DNA of 64,000 bases from Tetragonia tetragonoides (taxonomy: Eukaryota; Streptophyta; Magnoliopsida; Caryophyllales; Aizoaceae), in the NCBI GenBank assembly GCA_038025085.1, contig CM076139.1:43194807-43258806 (forward strand), given 5' to 3'. Below the pieces are notes generated by a model. That model was not told where the DNA came from and made no database searches. It saw only the letters and a program-made list of their open reading frames with translations. Shown piece by piece: positions 34,322 through 45,621 of this stretch (position 1 is the stretch's first letter; every line of letters begins with the position of its first letter). The translations under genes and the position numbers were made by a program.

Positions 34322-34800
34322 TGTTGGGACCCAAAATATTCATATTTAATACTATTGACGACCACGTCATCAAGAAAGTCAACAAGTCAATCAACCAATC
34401 AGAAGGTTACACGTGGCGGTCAAGGAGTCAACCAAGGCCCCCGAGGAATTCGGGAATATTCTCTGATGCGTCAGCTGGTAAAGGCGGAAGGCTGACATCT
34501 GACATCTGATAGGGTGGAAAATTACACCCCCTGCCACTGGAGCTCCTATAAATAGACGGTCAGTCATTTATTTCAGGTAATTAATTTCTCTCTCTAAAAC
34601 AGTTTTCCAGATACTCTCTCTGAACTTTCTCTCTCCTTCCTGCAAATATTTGACTTGACCGTCGGAGGGGCCCCTTCCGGAAAACCCCCGGGGCAATCAC
34701 ATTTGTTTATCTATGCAGGTCGCCTAGTAGAACTTTTGACTCGGAGCTCCCTCAAATCGACACCTCATCGTCGACCCCCCAGAAAGTACCCGAAATAACA
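34322..34800 (+). repeat. LTR-like sequence (solo LTR candidate)
   Basis: Ends TGTTGGGACC and GAAATAACA (TG...CA with inverted TGTT/AACA). A TATA box, CTATAAATAG, lies near 34546-34555. A later segment has GACCGTCGGAGGGGCC then GGAAAACCCCCGGGGC, a pattern I know from Ty3-type LTR/TRIM R-U5 regions. No 5-bp target duplication was found, and no primer site follows, so the exact limits are uncertain. Confidence 0.5.
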
Positions 34801-35615
34801 GTTTTAGTGCTTTTCAAGTTGTTTTCTGATGAAGCAAGGGTATTGTTATACCATTGTAACCTCATAGTTTTTAGGTTATATGTATATGCATACATTTAAT
34901 GAGATATGTTTTGAAATGTTTTTATTCTAAGAAGGTAGTTGCTGCTCCGTGCCTTGTCCTGGTAGTGAACTTGTCAATTACAAGACCGATTATCAATTTT
35001 GAGAAACTGATCTAACAAATTTCAATATTGGAACAAATTCAAGATCAAGCTAAGTCCCGAGATTTTAAGTGATTATATTGCGCTTACTCTTAATAGGTAC
35101 CCGATATTTCTACACCCCTGCCGTCCTACACAAGACATAATAAAATAGAAACAAAGAAGAAAGCCGGTGTGCAGGGACAAAGTCATAGAGAGTGGAGATT
35201 AATATAAGGTGATTTGGAGACCAAAGACCAGACTATAGAGTATAGACTGCCAAAAAAACCCAAAAGGAAACAGACATTAGAAAACAAAAGAAGAGTCTAG
35301 AGATTGAAAACATTACTTTTATGACAAAGAAAGAAGAATTGGGTTTTAGCATCCTACCAAACCGTACATATTTGACTTGCCCAATTCCACAAGTCACCCC
35401 AAAATATAGGAGCATGAGAAACGAAACTTCCTGTCCCACTAAACACCACCACTTTAATACTTTTCGGCGCAAAAAATCAGCACTTAAATATTTCTTGCAT
35501 GACAAATGTCTAACATATTCTTTCCATCTTCTCTTCCACTTTCATAGCACCAACAATGAACCTTCCCTTTAACCACCCTTACAAGACTTAGCATTGTCCC
35601 TCTTTTTGTTCCACT
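34801..35615. other. Upstream region of the CML gene
   Basis: Non-coding, AT-rich. Nothing gene-like was recognised. The last 300 bases probably include promoter sequence of the CML45/46-like gene. Confidence 0.4.
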
Positions 35616-35622
35616 TATAAAG
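35616..35622 (+). promoter_or_regulatory. TATA box of the CML gene
   Basis: TATAAAG lies 125 bp upstream of the ATG at 35741, giving a plausible 5' UTR of about 95 bp. Confidence 0.6.
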
Positions 35623-35740
35623 AACCCATCTTTGTTTCTTCTCTTCATTCCTTTCAATGTAAGAAAACCATTACAAAAATCAGGCCAACATCCATCAAAA
35701 TCCTCAACATTTAACCAATTACATCACTTTGCAATTTGCA

Positions 35741-36337
35741 ATGGAAAACTCATCTTACAATAACACCAATATCCCATCATACCTAGTTGATTTTTTGTCA
35801 TTAGGCATACTTTTTGACATATTATTTCGAATCCCAAGTTTCTTCCTTAGTTATTGGTCTCTTTTGTTATGTCAATTCCAATTATCTAACAATTGCACTT
35901 ATGAAGTTAAATCCGAGCACAACAACAGGAATTATGATCAAGTCAGTAAGCCAATCGCTACATCATCCAACGTCGAAATCGAAGAAAGAGAAGATTGTTT
36001 ATTAGGACAAGATGTAAACATGGTGATTGAAAGATTAGGACTTGATCATTGTTTAGAAGATGAAGAGTTAAAGAAAAGATGGGGTTTTGATGATATTTCT
36101 GGACTTTTTGAAGAAGAGCCAAGTTTAGAAGAAATTAGAGAAGCTTTTGATGTGTTTGATGAGAACAAAGATGGGTTTATAGATGCAAGGGAGTTGCAAA
36201 AGGTGCTTTGTGGGTTGGGGTTAAGGCAAGGATATGAGCTACAAGCTTGTAGTAAGATGATTGGTGTGTTTGATGAAAATGGTGATGGGAAAATTGATTT
36301 TAAGGAGTTTGTAAGGTTTATGTTGAATGGTTTGTAA
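35741..36337 (+). CDS. Calmodulin-like calcium-binding protein, CML45/46 type
   Basis: An intronless 198-codon protein from MENSSYNNTN; an in-frame ATG four codons upstream (35729, MQFA) is possible but in a weaker setting. Two canonical EF-hand loops near the C terminus, DENKDGFIDARE (about residues 140-151) and DENGDGKIDFKE (about 178-189), have acidic residues at positions 1, 3, 5 and 12, so both should bind calcium. The N terminus holds a hydrophobic stretch (about residues 13-44, with LSLGILFDILF and SFFLSYWSLLLC) that may anchor it in a membrane. An acidic linker with WGFDDISGLFEEEPSLEE follows. This N-terminal extension plus one EF pair matches Arabidopsis CML45/46-type proteins. Role: calcium sensor, target unknown. 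No lesion was seen; a TATA box lies upstream. Confidence 0.9.
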   Translation: MENSSYNNTNIPSYLVDFLSLGILFDILFRIPSFFLSYWSLLLCQFQLSNNCTYEVKSEHNNRNYDQVSKPIATSSNVEIEEREDCLLGQDVNMVIERLGLDHCLEDEELKKRWGFDDISGLFEEEPSLEEIREAFDVFDENKDGFIDARELQKVLCGLGLRQGYELQACSKMIGVFDENGDGKIDFKEFVRFMLNGL

Positions 36338-36496
36338 TTGATTTTTTTGTTTCTTAATTCTACTTTTGTATAGGGTAAGGTTATTAACATTGAGTAATAT
36401 ATGATCCATCTTAATTGTCTCTTCTTTTTGTGTCGTGAATCGTGATTTCACTTTATATTAGTACGACAATATATCTACAAAGTAAAGAACATAGTA

Positions 36497-36691
36497 ACGA
36501 AGGGGTGTGGTTGAGTGGTAAGGACTCATTCATTCTTAACCAAGGTCGATGATTCAAATTTTGCCTTGGGCATGGAGCAGCTTTAAATCTCTTGGCTAGC
36601 TATCCTACCCTTTGAGGTGCCTACCAGCCAGCGCAGGGAATAATCACTGTGGTCGACGGTTGATATTCTATGTGTGAACCAAAAAAAACGG
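36497..36691 (+). mobile_element. tRNA-derived SINE
   Basis: It starts with an A-box-like TGGTTGAGTGGTAAGGAC and has a B-box-like GGTCGATGATTCAAAT. It ends in an A-rich tail and is flanked by the direct repeat AAGAACATAGTA (36485-36496 and 36696-36707; 15/16 matches if extended leftward). Confidence 0.75.
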
Positions 36692-37090
36692 AGTGAAGAA
36701 CATAGTACTCCCTTCCATTCGTTTTAAGTTCTACTATCCATTTGATTTTTTGAGTTTAAAGTTTACAAATTTTAACCATTAATTTTAAAAAATAAATAAA
36801 AAGATTTACAAAGTAATGGTATTACACAAAAAATAAACTTCTATAAGACGGTATTTTTGTAACTTTTGGTAAGACGGGGGTAACTTTTCAATGGAACAAG
36901 GATCACTACTCATTTCAAGTGACCCCTACATTTCTAAATAGTGACCCTGTTTTTCTATGAGTTGGTCTCACACAAAACCTGTTGGTATTTACCATGGTCA
37001 AAGTGTCGTCCTGAAAACTGTGAAAAGTCAAATCGAAAAAAGAATAACGAACGGAGGGATATTAGAGTAATTTCTTGTCCCAAAAAAACA

Positions 37091-37265
37091 GGGAGTGTAG
37101 TTGAGTGGAGAGAGGCTCATTATCCACCTTTAACCAAGGTCGAGTAATCAATTCTTGCCTTGGACATGAAGTAACCTTAAATCTCTTGAACAATTATTCC
37201 AACCTTTAAATTGTCTACAAGTCAGAGTTGGAAATAGTTATTGTGGGCGAGGGTACATATCTTTG
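37091..37265 (+). mobile_element. Second copy of the same SINE family, diverged
   Basis: Similar along its length to 36497-36691 (GTTGAGTGG, CCAAGGTCGA, GCCTTGGACATGAAG, TTAAATCTCTTG words in the same order). The target duplication was not identified. Confidence 0.55.
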
Positions 37266-38263
37266 TTATGAACATTAAGAGGACCTTTTCTAGCCACACA
37301 CTATGTAAAATTTTAATTTCACACAAGTAAATAAAAGTGTGACACGTGGCAAATGAAAGAATCTTTATAGGGGGGAATATTTTCATGTTGGAGAGAATTA
37401 TATGAGGTAAATATTTCAATTAGGAAGGAATACTGATGGGAGGAAGTACCGGGAATGGGAGAGAAACAATGAAAATAATAGTTGAACTTGAGAGAGGAAA
37501 ACATTTACACGGATGTTGCTAGCTTACGACACAACTACGGTGTTTCTCTCATTTTAAAGTATTCAGTTCACTTATCTGAGATAAATAAAAATAAATAAAT
37601 AAATAAAATAAATAACTTTGTAGCAATTAGAAGAATTCGTTTAGTTTTATTCTCTTATACGCACCACACACACTAAGGTTTAATGTAACGAAAAAAACTG
37701 AAAACAAAAACAATGTAAATGTTGAATAGTGAGACTCAAGTCTCAACATATCAAATCGGTCTAACTCAAACCCCCCCTCCATAAAAAAGATTATTTAGTT
37801 TTCTTTATGTTGTACATCTAATTTTGATATATGTGATTTTAGGTGGTGAACCATACTATATCTCATGAATTGATGGACACCGTGGCGAGGATGACAAAAG
37901 AGCATTAAAGGAAGTGCATGGAGCAAAAGTTAAAGAAAATGGTGGCAAACAAGGGCCTAGAGACTTTTCAACCAAAACCAAAACAAATGATGCGTATCAT
38001 ATTGAAATGCAATGAGAGGGATTCGTAGGGGTGAGCAGAAAATTCGGGTATTCAGTATTGCATAGAAATTGGTTTGAAACGGTGGTTTCGGAATTCGAAC
38101 CGATTCAACCAATTCCAATTTCGATTCTAAAAAAGAGGAATCACTACCAATCAATTCCAATTCCTAACTTTTGAGAACTGGAAACGGTTGGGCACCCGGT
38201 GTAAAATAATTTATAAGACTTTTTCTTTTGTAGCAAACAATGAAAGTTGATTTTCTAATATTA
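37266..38263. other. Intergenic, AT-rich
   Basis: No gene was seen. An AAAT/AAATA microsatellite lies near 37585-37612. From 38028 (TAGGGGTGAGCA) a hAT-like end opens a stretch of AATTCC/CGGTTTCGG-type repeats without a matching right end before Helitron H2. Confidence 0.35.
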
Positions 38264-39501
38264 CTAGGTGGATGCCCGTGAGTATGCCCGTGCGTTGCAC
38301 GGACTGTGATTATATAATAAAACTAATATAACGTGATTATTTATCTCATCGAAAAATCAAAGTGTAATTGTCACTTATGAAAAAACTATTAGTAATATAT
38401 GGATAAATATTTATATAATCCATTTAATGTCATGAATGTCATATAATAAGATTACTATGACTTTATAGGACATCTTATCTAATTTAAACTCTTATCGTCA
38501 ATTTCAATTAACTATTAATTAACTCATCCCATATGATACATGATCCAAGAGGTAATAGTTTCAAAGTCTTTCTATACTTGATGTTGGTACGCCAATACTC
38601 TTATGTTGATATAAGTGTATAACTAACATTCCAAAGATATTATCCTTATTTTATGGTAAAATCAGTTTATATCTAATGTATACATAACTACTTTTCAAAA
38701 AGTAAAGAAGTTTTAGACGTAAACCTTAGAATAGCAAAACATATTTCAATGCTTTCTTATTTTTTGAAAGTTATATGCGATCAAAGTACTGCCTTGAAGA
38801 ACAATGTAATTTTATTTGTGGTCCGGAGGGAGTACATTAATAATTATAAAGTTGAAGGGAACATAAATTGAAACCCTAAAATAACATGGGGGATCAATAT
38901 ATTATGTACAGCTATAAAATTATACGTGATAATGGTAAAGTTCCTAATAAAGATTGGACCTAAAATCATTTTAGATTCATCGTTTATTTCTTTATTCTAC
39001 ACATACTCTTTTTATTATATTTTACCTTGAGATTACTTTTTAAATTTTTATAACTAAATACATATGTTTTCTCTTATTTTTACATGCAACTCTTTAGTTG
39101 TGTCAATTTGTCAAGCTAATTACTAGTTACCTTTTTAGGTGGACGCATCTAATATTGCAAATCAATAGAATATACTATAAATGAGTCTCATTTTAAAGGA
39201 TATTTCGTACTCGTTCCAATGGTGTAAGAAATTTAATTTCTTAAGCGGTGAAACTAAAGTTATATATTTTTTAAAACCTAATAGTCCACTCTTTAATGAT
39301 TTATGAAAGTACAACTTTAGTATATATTCTAAAACCTCTAATTAATGGTGTACTCTTTAAGGATTTAAGAAAGTACAACTTTAGTATATATTCTATACCA
39401 AAACATATATTTCAATTTTATATTTATTTTAAAATTTTATTACAATGATTCGCTTCGGTGGACGCCTCCAATGCTGTCAGAAAATGCCTCTAATATATAG
39501 A
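38264..39501 (-). mobile_element. Helitron H2, uninterrupted relative of H1
   Basis: On the minus strand it starts TCTATATATTAGAGGC (39501) with A before it. It ends with the stem-loop CCGTGCAACGCACGG then ...CTAG (38267-38264) followed by T. At 1,238 bp it is collinear with the three H1 segments and contains a tandem duplication of about 70 bp (around 39290-39400) with TACAACTTTAGTATATATTCT. Non-autonomous, no coding sequence. Confidence 0.75.
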
Positions 39502-40689
39502 TATTACGATTATGATTGGTTGTTTAAAAAACTGTATTTTTAATTTTAATCATTTAATGATTATTTTTGTAATAATACTGATTAAATGATGGTATGTGTT
39601 ATTTGAATTATGATTTTCAATGTTAAGTATTTTGATTTTAATGTATAATTTTAAGTTTGTTGTATTTTTAGAAACTAGTATTTGTTAGTATAATATAATA
39701 ATTGATGTTTATGGATATTTGGTTCCCTATTATTGAAATAAATGAAATTAGGGTGGTTGAAAGGGTTCTGAAAATTGAATTTTGAACCCTTTTTATTTAT
39801 TTCGGCATAAAATCAAATTCTTTGATATTGGAAGATTTATTACTCTTATTAAATAATATGAAATGTTTGTTACTATATGAAGAATGAATATTAAAAATTT
39901 AATTTATTTTCAAAAATCTATATACTTACTTTCTACTAAAACAATAACCGACTGACATCATCTTTGTACACATGGCAAACTCTCATGAAAAATTTTCCCT
40001 CCAAAATGCATTATGATTTCATAATTAGTTTTTTTTTTCTATTTTTTATCCCTTTTCCTCCTTCAGAATTAATTCACAGTGCAATTACAAACTGAAAATA
40101 CCCTACCATTTCTCTCTCCTTTAACGCCTTTTTCTCTCCATAACCAACAAAGTAGTGCCTTTTTCACGTTATTTTGTCCATGAAAACTCTGAGGTATGGA
40201 GAAACTACCGGAGCAAAACTCTCCTTCTACATAGCTTAGAAATATAATAAAATGAAGCATCCCCTACATATTCTCTCCTTAAACAAAGAAGTACAAACTA
40301 CAGTTATACGTTCAACACAATTTGTTCCTAGATACTCTCCTAAAAAATGAAGCATGAGTATCAGAGTTAACAAACTATTTTTAAATCCTCTATCAGTCCA
40401 CCTATCTCACTCAAACAGTCAAACTCTAACTATAAAATAAAGCCATGATTTTTAATCATTATCAGCATACATATTCTCAAGGTATGATCTGGGTAAGTTA
40501 GGAATCACTATTTATCTTATCATTTTATATTTTTGCTGGCTTTTTAATTTTCTGGGGAGTGATTGTTAATTTTTGCAGATGATGATCGAGAGATGGCGGG
40601 CAAGGCTGTCACCACCTGGATTGAGAAGCAATTCGTATGCCTCTCTCTGTTTTTATTTTATTTTTTATTTTTTTTACTTTAGTCTTTCT
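39502..40689. other. AT-rich region with a possible short exon of an unidentified gene
   Basis: Mostly non-coding. At 40579-40634 a 56-base segment has an acceptor TTTTTGCAG before it and a donor GTATGC after it, and encodes DDDREMAGKAVTTWIEKQF. A donor-like GGGTAAGT lies near 40490. I do not recognise the protein. If real, the copia element at 40690 sits in its next intron. Confidence 0.25.
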
Positions 40690-40869
40690 TGATGAAGTAT
40701 GAATGACAGCCTATCAAGGCTCTTGAGTTATCTCATATATATACTACAAGAGTAATTAAGGAAGAGTATATACAGGGAACATTCTAGAGATATTGAGAGA
40801 CTAAGAGGCTATACATATTCTAGACATATTTTAGAGATTATAATTAATGTAAACATATATATCTTATCA
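40690..40869 (-). repeat. 3' LTR of the copia element
   Basis: 180 bp, TGATGAAGTA ... TTATCA on the plus strand. It carries an extra 11 bp around ACATATTTTAG relative to the other LTR. Confidence 0.92.
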
Positions 40870-43430
40870 CACCCCCGCAGTTTGAGCAAGAGGGGAACGG
40901 ACGCTCAAACTGGAGCGAAACTCGTGGAAGAGTGTGGAAGGTAGACCTTTGGCGAAGATGTCGGCGTACTGATGAGCAGATGGCACATGAAGCACACGAA
41001 CTTGGCCCAAGGCGACCTTATCGCGAACAAAGTGAATATCAATCTCAACATGTTTAGTGCGTTGGTGCTGAACTGGATTAGTAGAGAGGTACACAACACT
41101 AACATATTACAATACACAAGAGTGGCCTTGGGTAAGGGACAGTAAAGTTCTTGAAGGAGATTGCGGAGCCAACAGGTTTCTGCAACAACATTAGCAACCG
41201 CTCGATATTCATCCTCAGCACTTGAGCGGGATGTGGATGCTCGACGCTTAGATGACCATGATATTAAATTATCGCCCAAAAAAACACAATATCCGGAGGT
41301 GGATTTTCTAGAATCGGGACACCCAGCCCAATCGGCATCTGAATAAGCAATAAGACCATCGGTGGTTGAGGGATATAGTTGCAAGCCATGATCTAAAGTT
41401 CCTTTGAGATATCGTAAAATACATTTTAAGGCATGAAAATGAGGCTCGCGGGGATCATGCATGAAGAGACATATTTGTTGTACTGCATAACTGAGGTCAG
41501 GTCTGGTAAATGTGAGGTATTGAAGGGCACCCGCAAGACTGCGGTATAAAGACGGATCTGTAACTGGACGGCCAGATGTAGCAGAGAGTTTTGCTTTTGT
41601 ATCAGCAGATGTGGCCGTAGGATTGCAATTTGACATATGAGCACGATCAAGAATTTCCTGGGCATACTTCTTTTGTGACAAGAATAATCCCTCCTTGGTA
41701 CGAGTGACAGAAATACCCAGAAAATAATGAAGGGGACCCAAGTCCGTCATAGCAAACTCACCACTAAGAGTATCAATAATCTGCTTGAGTAGGGATGTGG
41801 AGGAAGCAGTAAGGATAATATCATCAACATAGAGTAAGAGAATAGCCATGTGTTGTCCTTTCCGGCACACAAACAAAGAGGTGTCCGATTTGGCCCCTTG
41901 AAAACCAATCTGAGTAATGTATGTAGCAAAGCGTTGGTACCAGGCACGAGGTGCTTGTTTCAAACCATAAAGTGTCTTATTGAGACGACAAACATAATCA
42001 GGATGAGCGGGGTCCACAAATCCAGGAGGTTGCTGGCAATAGACAGTCTCTTGCAAATTATCATGAAGGAAGGCATTTTTTACATCCAGTTGATGAATGG
42101 GCCAAGAACGAGATAAGGCTAGACTTAGAACTGTGCGAACAGTTGTTGGCTTGACCACAGGACTAAAAGTCTCATCATAATCAATACCAGTTTGTTGTGA
42201 ACAACCACAAACCACCCAGCGCGCTTTATAGCGCTCTAGGGTGCCATCTGAATTAAACTTGTGTTTGAAAAGCCATTTGCCAGTTACCACATTAGCATTG
42301 GCGGGGCAAGGCACAATGTCCCAGGTCCTGTTTTTAACTAAAGCATTGTATTCATCAATCATGGCATCATGCCAGTGTGGATCCTTAAGAGCGGAGCGAT
42401 AAGTTTTTGGGATCGGAGAAATAGTGGGAGAGGAGGTATTGAGGTTAAAAATACGTCTAGGCTTATGAATACCATGCTTGGCACGTGTCATCATGGTATG
42501 AGTATTAGGATGAGAAGAGTCTCTTGTGGAGTGAGTAGATATGGGGGCAACAGAGGATGTTGGTGGAGCAGGATGGGGAAGGACATCATGTGTTATAGGG
42601 GTAGAAGCGGAGATGTTATTAGTGACGGGAGAAGGAGGAGGTGAGGTCGCAGGGGAGGGGGACGGATGGGGAGAGGGTGGATGAGTGGTAGGGAACTTGT
42701 AGGAGTGTGGGTGTGTATGAAGAGGAGAGGGGGGAATGTTTGCATCTAAGAAATCATATGAGAGTGATGATTGAGATGAAGACGAGAAGGGGAAGACGGA
42801 CTCATCAAAAACCACATGACGGGAGATTATGACCTTGCGCGCAGATAAGTCTAGACACCTGTATCCCTGGTGATTAGATGGATACCCAAGGAACACACAT
42901 GGCATAGAGCGCGGGGCTAGTTTGTGAGGGGTGGTGGCAGAGATATTTGGATAGCATAGACACCCAAAGACATGTAAATGTGTGTAGGATGGCTGTTTAT
43001 GATAAAGGACCTCGTAGGGTGTGTGAAAGTTGAGTGTTGTTGTGGGTAACAAGTTGAGAAGGTGGGTGGGCATATAGAAAGCTTCAACCCAAAATTCTGG
43101 AGGCATTTGAGCTTGGAATAAAAGGGTACGAACAACATTATTAATGGTGTGGATCATACGCTCAGATTTTCCATTTTGTTGTTTAGTGTGGGGGCAAGAG
43201 AAACGACATAACATCCCATGTGTGTCAAAGAAATTTTTAAAGGGCGTTTGGTCAAATTCCCATCCATTATCACATTGAAAAGATTTTATCTCACAGTTAA
43301 ATTGAGTCCGTACATAAGCACGAAAATGTAAAAATTTAGTGAAAACTTCAGATTTTGCACGGAGAGGAAACACCCACAAATAATGAGAAAAATTATCTAA
43401 GAGAATTAAATAATATTTGAACCAGAAATG
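40867..43430 (-). pseudogene. Copia integrase core, reverse transcriptase and RNase H (ORF 2 of 2)
   Basis: It continues the polyprotein in a shifted frame, with no start codon of its own required. Integrase: FQCDNGWEFD (second Asp) and KQQNGKSERMIHT (Glu), then FGCLCYP and the CVFLGYP region. RT: DETFSPVVKPTTVRTVLSLA, QLDVKNAFLHDNLQETVY, LYGLKQAPRAWYQRF and the catalytic YVDD (LLLYVDDIILTAS). RNase H: AYSDADWAGCPDSRKSTSGY and SSAEDEYRAVAN. A second frameshift near 41095 moves the last 75 codons (LSTNPVQHQRTKHVEIDIHF to the end near 40867) to another frame. Otherwise it is well conserved. Confidence 0.85.
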
Positions 43431-45175
43431 CTAAGTATCGGGGAGGTCCATAAATCTGAATGAACAATCTCAAAAGGATGAGTAGTGCGAGAATGAGAAG
43501 AGTAAAAAGGTAATCGAACATGTTTTCCCAATTGACAAGCATGACATAGTTCTGGAAAAACTTTCTTAATACATGCAATAAAATTGTTCTTAAGTAAAGT
43601 ACGAAAAACAGCGTCTCCGGGGTGTCCAAGTCTACGGTGCCATAAAGTAGGGGAGGGAGTGGTGGAGGAGGATAAAGCAACGGGGGGAGGTGGTATTCTG
43701 ATCCGGTACAGATCGCCGGAGCTATTGCATCTGAGTATCTCGTTCCGGGTCTGTAAGTCCTTCACAGAAAAACCAAATGGATCAAATTCAACAGAATAAT
43801 TATTATCGATAGTGAATTTACGTACCGAAATGAGATTTTTTATAATGTGTGGAGTGACAAGAACATTTTGTGAAGTAAGTGGAAAGCAGGAATTGGGAAG
43901 GACGGTGGAGCCTATACTTGTGATAGGAATTAAGGATCTATTACCGACAACCACATGATTTGATGAAACATTGCTTGAATTAAAAACATTGGAGAGATTA
44001 CCTGAGTTAGAAGTCATGTGTGCAGAGGCCCCGGAATCCATGTACCAATCATTGTCGGAAGGTGGGCGAAGTGACATAGTGTCAAGAGCGTGGACCAAGG
44101 CTGAAGGGTCCATAGGCTGACCTGTGGTGGGCCAAGTGGGCCCAAATTGTTGTTGTGGCTGTTGAACATTAGGCCACGAAGTTGCTGAACTTGCTGTAAC
44201 CCATTGTCCAGAAGAGGGTAAGCCCGTTGGACTAGCCAACAAGGCCTGGCCAGCAGACTGGGTAGTAGCTGTAGGTCGTAGACCATACCATAGAAAATTC
44301 AGACCAGTCCAAGGTGGATAAGCAGGAGCGACCCAATTTTGATTACCACTCCAGACTCGTCGCCCGGTGTTCCAATTCTGACTATTGTGCCCCTGAGCTT
44401 TGCCGCCTCGATTTCCACGTCCTCGATTTCCTGTATTCCCACGACCCCCTCGCCATGAAGAGTTACCACGTCCACCACCAGAATTATTATTACGTAGTGT
44501 AGAGTCAAATGAAGTGACTAGGGCCGTAGGGGGTGAAGAGACAACATTATTCATTTTGGCTTGACGGTTTTCCTCTAGTAGAAGTATGGAACGTGTTTGC
44601 AGGAAGGTAGGAAATGGGTTTTGTAGAGGAAGGATATTGACAAGAGTTTTGTATTCATCGGGTAAGCCACGAAGGGTCTTGAGAACAAGAGTTTCTTCTG
44701 AGACAGGGACATCAACATCTTTGAGGTTATCAGCTAGAGTCTTGAGATGTTGACAGTAATCACTAATGGACAGATTTCCCTTTTCAAAGGTACGAAATTC
44801 CTCTTCAAGCTGAATAGCACGAGCCTTCTTATTGTCTCTGAAGAGATTTTCAATAGCAGCCCATATATCTCTAGCAGTGGCATTTGGGGTTAACACAATG
44901 TCTTGAAGATCGGAGGAGATAGTAGCATATATCCATGATAAAACGATGGCGTCTAACCGTTCCCACGCTTCATCATCTTCTCCAGAAGGTTTGGATGTAC
45001 CATCTAAATGGCCCTTAACTTGAAATCCCTTACAAGCAAGCATAAATAATTCACGCCATTTAGTATACCGAGGGTTCTTAATGTCAAGAGTAACAGATAC
45101 CAATTGTTTTATACTGTTGACTCCAAGGGCCGGATGAATGGGAGGATTGCTATTACTTGATTTATCATCAGACAT
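43406..45175 (-). CDS. Copia gag, protease and start of integrase (ORF 1 of 2)
   Basis: The start I prefer is MSDDKSSNSNPP at 45175; the frame is open 22 codons further upstream (45241). The gag part has WRELFMLACKGFQVKGHL and LRGLPDEYKTLVN (UBN2-type). A Gly/Arg-rich stretch (GRGNRGGKAQG) stands where a CCHC knuckle is usual, and I see no knuckle. The protease site is DWYMDSGASAHMT (about residue 378). The integrase zinc part follows (LWHRRLGHPG, CHACQLGKH) and the first catalytic Asp (VHSDLW). The frame then shifts near 43430 by one base and ends at a stop near 43406, cutting integrase from the rest. Confidence 0.85.
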   Translation of the reverse strand: MSDDKSSNSNPPIHPALGVNSIKQLVSVTLDIKNPRYTKWRELFMLACKGFQVKGHLDGTSKPSGEDDEAWERLDAIVLSWIYATISSDLQDIVLTPNATARDIWAAIENLFRDNKKARAIQLEEEFRTFEKGNLSISDYCQHLKTLADNLKDVDVPVSEETLVLKTLRGLPDEYKTLVNILPLQNPFPTFLQTRSILLLEENRQAKMNNVVSSPPTALVTSFDSTLRNNNSGGGRGNSSWRGGRGNTGNRGRGNRGGKAQGHNSQNWNTGRRVWSGNQNWVAPAYPPWTGLNFLWYGLRPTATTQSAGQALLASPTGLPSSGQWVTASSATSWPNVQQPQQQFGPTWPTTGQPMDPSALVHALDTMSLRPPSDNDWYMDSGASAHMTSNSGNLSNVFNSSNVSSNHVVVGNRSLIPITSIGSTVLPNSCFPLTSQNVLVTPHIIKNLISVRKFTIDNNYSVEFDPFGFSVKDLQTRNEILRCNSSGDLYRIRIPPPPVALSSSTTPSPTLWHRRLGHPGDAVFRTLLKNNFIACIKKVFPELCHACQLGKHVRLPFYSSHSRTTHPFEIVHSDLWTSPILSISGSNII

Positions 45176-45440
45176 GATGAAAATGGTGGTTTTTGAAGGC
45201 TTGATATTTTGACAGTAAAGGAAGAAAGTATATGAAGACAAACTAGGAAGAGGACAAAGAAAGAGTAAAGTAAAAGAAGTTTGGTAGAGAAAAAATCTTG
45301 AAGTTGGGCGTGAGTTGATGACTTGAATAAGATAGATTGATAAAGTGAAAATGAAGACCCGCTGATTCGTGAAGACGAGAGACTGATTTTCTTGGGAAGT
45401 ATTCGGGTTTTAGAGAGTAGATGAAGGGATTAGAAGACTA

Positions 45441-45452
45441 GCTCTGATACCA
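45441..45452 (-). promoter_or_regulatory. Primer-binding site, tRNA-iMet
   Basis: The minus strand reads TGGTATCAGAGC directly after the 5' LTR, the classic plant copia site complementary to initiator tRNA-Met. Confidence 0.92.
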
Positions 45453-45621
45453 TGATGAAGTATAAATGACAGCCTATCAAGGCTCTTGAGTTATCTCATA
45501 TATATACCACAAGAGTAATTAAGGAAGAGTATATACAGGGAACATTCTAGAGATATTGAGAGACTAAGAGACTATACATATTCTAGAGATTATAATTAAT
45601 GTAAACATATATTTCTCATCA
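45453..45621 (-). repeat. 5' LTR of the copia element
   Basis: 169 bp, TGATGAAGTA ... CTCATCA on the plus strand; near-identical to 40690-40869. Confidence 0.92.

Larger units (their letters stand above)
40690..45621 (-). mobile_element. Complete Ty1/copia retrotransposon
   Basis: Two short LTRs (180 and 169 bp), exact 5-bp target duplication TTTCT (40685-40689 and 45622-45626), an iMet primer site next to the right LTR, and a G-rich polypurine tract (GCGGGGGTG) next to the left one. The domain order gag, protease, integrase, RT, RNase H is that of copia. LTRs differ by about five or six substitutions and one 11-bp indel, so the insertion is fairly young. Two frameshifts make it non-functional. 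Confidence 0.95.

Noticed and set aside
34322..34800. Complete LTR retrotransposon or TRIM
   Set aside because: Only one LTR-like unit, with no primer site, polypurine tract or duplication.
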